This document shows positions 60,663 to 64,000 of a stretch of DNA of 64,000 bases, in pieces (position 1 is the first letter of the stretch; the number at the start of each line of letters is the position of its first letter). The DNA lies in the NCBI GenBank assembly GCA_020073525.1, contig JAIQFA010000004.1, positions 62,001 through 126,000 on the forward strand, given 5' to 3'. Origin of the DNA: Terriglobia bacterium. Its GTDB lineage: Bacteria > Acidobacteriota > Terriglobia > Terriglobales > Acidobacteriaceae. The notes beneath the pieces are model-generated. The model had not been told where the DNA came from and ran no database searches. It saw only the letters and a program-made list of their open reading frames with translations. The position numbers were made by a program, and so were the translations under genes.

Positions 60663-61955
60663 TTAGGAGACCCAATCTAGCACTTTGTAGTACGCGCCTG
60701 CGAACGGCAGAAACCACGGTTTGCCGTTGTACAGGCCAAGCGGCGCGCCGGGGAACGGAATCTCCGTGAATGGATTGTCCGTCTTCCCTTCCGCAATCCA
60801 CTCGGCCATCTTCTGCCCTTGATAGGTAGCCATGGCAACGCCGTGTCCCGCATATCCGACGGCGAAGTAGATGCCATCGACCTGGCCCGCGTGCGGCATG
60901 ATATCGAAGCAGAAATCGAGCGTGCCGCCCCAGACGTATTCGACTTTCGTGTCGCGCAATTGCGGAAAGACTTCAATCATTCCCAGCCGCAGAATTTCGG
61001 CGCTCTTGCGGATGGTTTGATCCGTCTCCGGGAAAAATGCCGCCCGGCCTCCGAACAACATGCGGTTGTCGGGAGTGAGCCGGTAGTAATAAAGATAATT
61101 CTTGGAGTCGTAAATCTGGCGGTTGCGCGGGCTCAGTTCATGGGCCAGTCCTTCGCGAAGAACTTCGGTGGTGATGATGAACGACCCGATGGGGATGATT
61201 TTCTTTCGTAACGCCGGGGTCGCCACACCTGTGTAGCCGCTGGTCCCAACCAGTACGTTGCGGGCCCAGACCGTTCCTCGAGAACTGTTCAGCTTGAAAC
61301 CTGGCGCCCCGTCCCGCGATTCGCGTTGGATATTCTGGAGTCGCGTGCGCTCGCAGATCCGGGCTCCGGCCCGCATAGCGGCTGCGCCGAGTCCGGCGAC
61401 GTAGCGTGCGGGATTGAGCCCGACCGAGATTTCGTCGACCATGCCGCCGTAATAAATGTTGGAACCGATTTCGCCGCAGAGCTGGTCGCGCGGCACGACT
61501 CGTAGCTGGTGATTGAATTCGCGGGCAATCACTTCCACCTGGCGAGCATAGTCATCGAAATGCGCTTGCTTGCAGGCCACTTCGAGGTGACCGGTGCGGG
61601 CGAAATCGCAGGCGATGTTTTCTTCTTTCACGATGCGTTCGACCGCTTCAATGGTTCCAAGCGACGCGGCGTACATGCGACGGGTCAACTCGCGTCCGTA
61701 CATCGAGATGAGCTTATTGACACCGAGTTTCAGCCCGGTAAGCACCATGCCGCCGTTGCGCGAACTCGCGCCCCAGCCAATGGTTTCCGACTCGAGCACG
61801 ACCACCTTCGCCCCGCGTTTGGCCAGCGCGAGCGCAGCGGAGAGCCCGGTGAACCCAGCGCCGATGATGGCAACGTCAACGCTCTCCGGCAGCGGCTGCG
61901 CCGGGGCGGTCGGCATCTGAACGGTGGTGAGCCAGTAGTTGAGTTCCTGGGGCAT
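60663..61955 (-). CDS. FAD-dependent amine/amino-acid oxidoreductase (DAO family)
   Basis: MPQELNYWLTTVQMP...VDVAIIGAGFTGLSAALALAKRGAKVVVLES; VWGGTLDFCFDIMPHAGQ. Confidence 0.9.
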   Translation of the reverse strand: MPQELNYWLTTVQMPTAPAQPLPESVDVAIIGAGFTGLSAALALAKRGAKVVVLESETIGWGASSRNGGMVLTGLKLGVNKLISMYGRELTRRMYAASLGTIEAVERIVKEENIACDFARTGHLEVACKQAHFDDYARQVEVIAREFNHQLRVVPRDQLCGEIGSNIYYGGMVDEISVGLNPARYVAGLGAAAMRAGARICERTRLQNIQRESRDGAPGFKLNSSRGTVWARNVLVGTSGYTGVATPALRKKIIPIGSFIITTEVLREGLAHELSPRNRQIYDSKNYLYYYRLTPDNRMLFGGRAAFFPETDQTIRKSAEILRLGMIEVFPQLRDTKVEYVWGGTLDFCFDIMPHAGQVDGIYFAVGYAGHGVAMATYQGQKMAEWIAEGKTDNPFTEIPFPGAPLGLYNGKPWFLPFAGAYYKVLDWVS

Positions 61956-61970
61956 TTGTTGAGAAAAACC

Positions 61971-62041
61971 TTTAACCACAGGGTCCACAGAGGGACACAG
62001 GGGACGCCTATGAAGTACCCTGTGTTCCCCTGTGGTTAAAG
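61971..62041. repeat. palindromic repeat, family C
   Basis: TTTAACCACAGGGTCCACAGAGGGACACAGGGG-ACGCCTATGAAGTA-CCCTGTGTTCCCCTGTGGTTAAAG. Confidence 0.85.
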
Positions 62042-62077
62042 TTCTTTCCGCGCCATGATAAATGATAGCGTCGGAAC

Positions 62078-63232
62078 CTAGAGCACCGCCGTCTCGTGAA
62101 TCGTCCGCCCCTCCGCAAATCGGGAGAAGTTCAGCAGAGACGCATCGATCAGATCTGTCTTCCCCGTCAGAATCAGATCGCTAAGAATCTTGCCAGTGGC
62201 GGGCGAGTGCATGACTCCATGCCCACTGAATCCATTGGCGAAGAAGAAGCCGGGCACCTCGGGTGATTCGCCAAGGATCGGGTGATGGTCCGGCGTCATT
62301 TCATAAAGCCCTGCCCAAGCGCGCTTGGGATTGACCGCGACATTCTCGAACACCGGCACGCGATCCGCAGCACGGGTCAGGATCTTCTCGATGAAGCTCG
62401 CTTCAAAATCAGTTTTGTAACCAGGCGTTTCTTCGGGATCGTTCCATGCCAGCAGGAATCCGCGGCTCTCCGGACGGAAGTGGAATCCAGTCGACATGTC
62501 GATGATCATGGGCGCGGTGTGTGGAAACTGGTCAAATGGTTCGGTCGGAACCAGCATGCGCCGCAAAGGTTCGACAGGGAGATCGATGCCGGCCATCTTC
62601 GCGATCGTGGAAGCCCAGGCCCCGGCGCAGTTGACAACCGTCCGCGTGGAGACCGCGCCGCGCGTGGTCGCAACTTCGAAACTTCCATTCTTATTCGTGA
62701 TTCCAGTGACATCGGCGTTCTTCCAGAGCGTGGCGCCGCGATCGCTTGCCCAGGTCATGAAGCCGATCATGGCACTGTAAGGATCGACGAAGCCGTCAGT
62801 TGAGCAAAAACTGCCGCCCACAATGTCATCGCCGCGAAGCTGCGGGAACCAGCCGCGAATTTCGTCGCTGGCAACGAGGCGCACGTTCTTCAGCCCCATG
62901 GCAACTTGCTTTTCGTAGTTGGCACGCAGGTAGGCCAGGTGCTTTTCGTTGGCCGCGCAAAAAAGGTACCCCTGGGGCCGGTAGTCGCACGGGTAGCCAA
63001 GGCGTTCTTCGAAGCTGGCATAGAACGGGATCGAGTACAGCGACATCTGAATGTTGACTGGTGTGGAAAACTGGGCGCGTACCCCGCCCATGCTTTTGCC
63101 CGTGGACCCTTTTCCCTGCGCCGTCTCGCGCTCAATCACAAGCACGTTCTTGCAGCCGGCCGCGACAAGGTGGTAGGCAATGCTGGAGCCGACAATTCCT
63201 CCGCCGATGAGAACGACGTCTGCAGTGCGCAT
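62078..63232 (-). CDS. FAD-dependent oxidoreductase (sarcosine oxidase/DadA-like)
   Basis: 384 aa; ADVVLIGGGIVGSSIAYHLVAAGCKNVLVIERE; MTPDHHPILGESPEVPGFFFANGFSGHGVMHSPATGK. Confidence 0.92.
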   Translation of the reverse strand: MRTADVVLIGGGIVGSSIAYHLVAAGCKNVLVIERETAQGKGSTGKSMGGVRAQFSTPVNIQMSLYSIPFYASFEERLGYPCDYRPQGYLFCAANEKHLAYLRANYEKQVAMGLKNVRLVASDEIRGWFPQLRGDDIVGGSFCSTDGFVDPYSAMIGFMTWASDRGATLWKNADVTGITNKNGSFEVATTRGAVSTRTVVNCAGAWASTIAKMAGIDLPVEPLRRMLVPTEPFDQFPHTAPMIIDMSTGFHFRPESRGFLLAWNDPEETPGYKTDFEASFIEKILTRAADRVPVFENVAVNPKRAWAGLYEMTPDHHPILGESPEVPGFFFANGFSGHGVMHSPATGKILSDLILTGKTDLIDASLLNFSRFAEGRTIHETAVL

Positions 63233-63281
63233 GGTGCGAAGTTACGGTGCGGAGTAATTGTAAATGGATGCGGTTACGGAA

Positions 63282-64000
63282 TCAGGAAAACGCCGCCGCA
63301 AAGGCAACGCCAATCAGCACCAGGACGGCAAGCCAGCCAAACACAACAGCGAATGCGGTCCCCCGCTTGACCTTGCTGATGCAGGTGATGCCGATGGCCG
63401 TCAAGGCCAGAGTCCAAAAGACGAAGATGTCAAATGATGTCAGCAGGCGGTTGAGCGCTGGATGAGAAGCCGCATCCACAAAATAACCGGGGTTGGTCGC
63501 CACCGGGTTTTGGAATGTAAACCCATCACTGCTTACTCCAGCCAGCAGCGACAAAATTGCCAGCAAGGACTTCAGCAGGCCGGGCAAGCTGGAGTAGTTC
63601 ACCAGAGCGAAGAGTGTCGAAAATTTTACGTCTGCGCTCAGGCCAAACTTGAGGGTGGCAAGTAGAACTGCAGCAACGATCGCGTACCAGCCGAGAATGA
63701 AGACGGAAAAACAATACGAGAGTATTTTTGTGAAGGTTGTCCGTCCCTGCATGGCTTTTTCGCGCTGATCGGGCGGCATGCGCTCAACCTGGTCGGCTTG
63801 CTTGGGTTGCGACTGCAGTTGGTTCTCGGCCACCTTGCGGAAACCGACCTTCTGATCGACGGTGTAGACAAACAGCAGGGACACGATCGCGGTGATCAAA
63901 AATGGCGCCCACCAGCTCGCATTCCGGCGGAGGTCGGTGAAGGTTTTGCTCGGGGCAAAAAATACATCGATGAGACGTTGCCCTTCCGACAGCGGACCTG
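63282..64000 (-). CDS. YIP1 family membrane protein, partial (N-term beyond right edge)
   Basis: Minus strand at edge GPLSEGQRLIDVFFAPSKTFTDLRRNASWWAPFLITAIVSLLFV joined in frame to ORF 63282..63899. Confidence 0.75.
   Translation of the reverse strand, partial: GPLSEGQRLIDVFFAPSKTFTDLRRNASWWAPFLITAIVSLLFVYTVDQKVGFRKVAENQLQSQPKQADQVERMPPDQREKAMQGRTTFTKILSYCFSVFILGWYAIVAAVLLATLKFGLSADVKFSTLFALVNYSSLPGLLKSLLAILSLLAGVSSDGFTFQNPVATNPGYFVDAASHPALNRLLTSFDIFVFWTLALTAIGITCISKVKRGTAFAVVFGWLAVLVLIGVAFAAAFS

Overview
The window looks like a chromosomal segment from an acidobacterium-like genome. This is an inference from gene content: a carboxypeptidase-regulatory-domain TonB receptor, alternative complex III with a caa3 oxidase, and many secreted glycoside hydrolases. 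No phage, integrase, transposase, CRISPR array, rRNA or confident tRNA was seen. Main blocks: (1) left edge: partial SthA-type transhydrogenase (-). (2) ~2.1-24.3 kb: a carbohydrate-utilisation locus, probably for arabinose/galactose-containing polysaccharide. It holds an alpha-galactosidase-like GH, a large TonB receptor under two LacI-type palindromes, a LacI regulator, AraD, an SSS symporter with a small membrane partner, an L-fucose/L-arabinose isomerase-family protein, a ribulokinase-like kinase, two secreted GH42s, a GH3-PA14, and three decayed genes. (3) ECF sigma / anti-sigma / DUF3106 cluster. (4) M24 peptidase, proline dehydrogenase, a structured intergenic region with a terminator, and a large secreted protein of unknown function. 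(5) GNAT, GT39, NrnA, RbfA and DUF503 on the minus strand. (6) CspA, a PD40/TPR protein with a CxxCH motif, an RMD1/DUF155-like protein, and an FAD/Fe-S oxidoreductase. (7) 45.4-58.3 kb: a caa3 cytochrome oxidase plus alternative complex III operon. (8) ALDH, a CMD-family protein, two FAD oxidoreductases and a partial YIP1 protein. The most unusual signal is not a gene. It is a set of short period-7 tandem arrays at gene boundaries whose units nearly all begin with a stop triplet (TGA/TAA/TAG), together with at least four families of dispersed palindromic elements.
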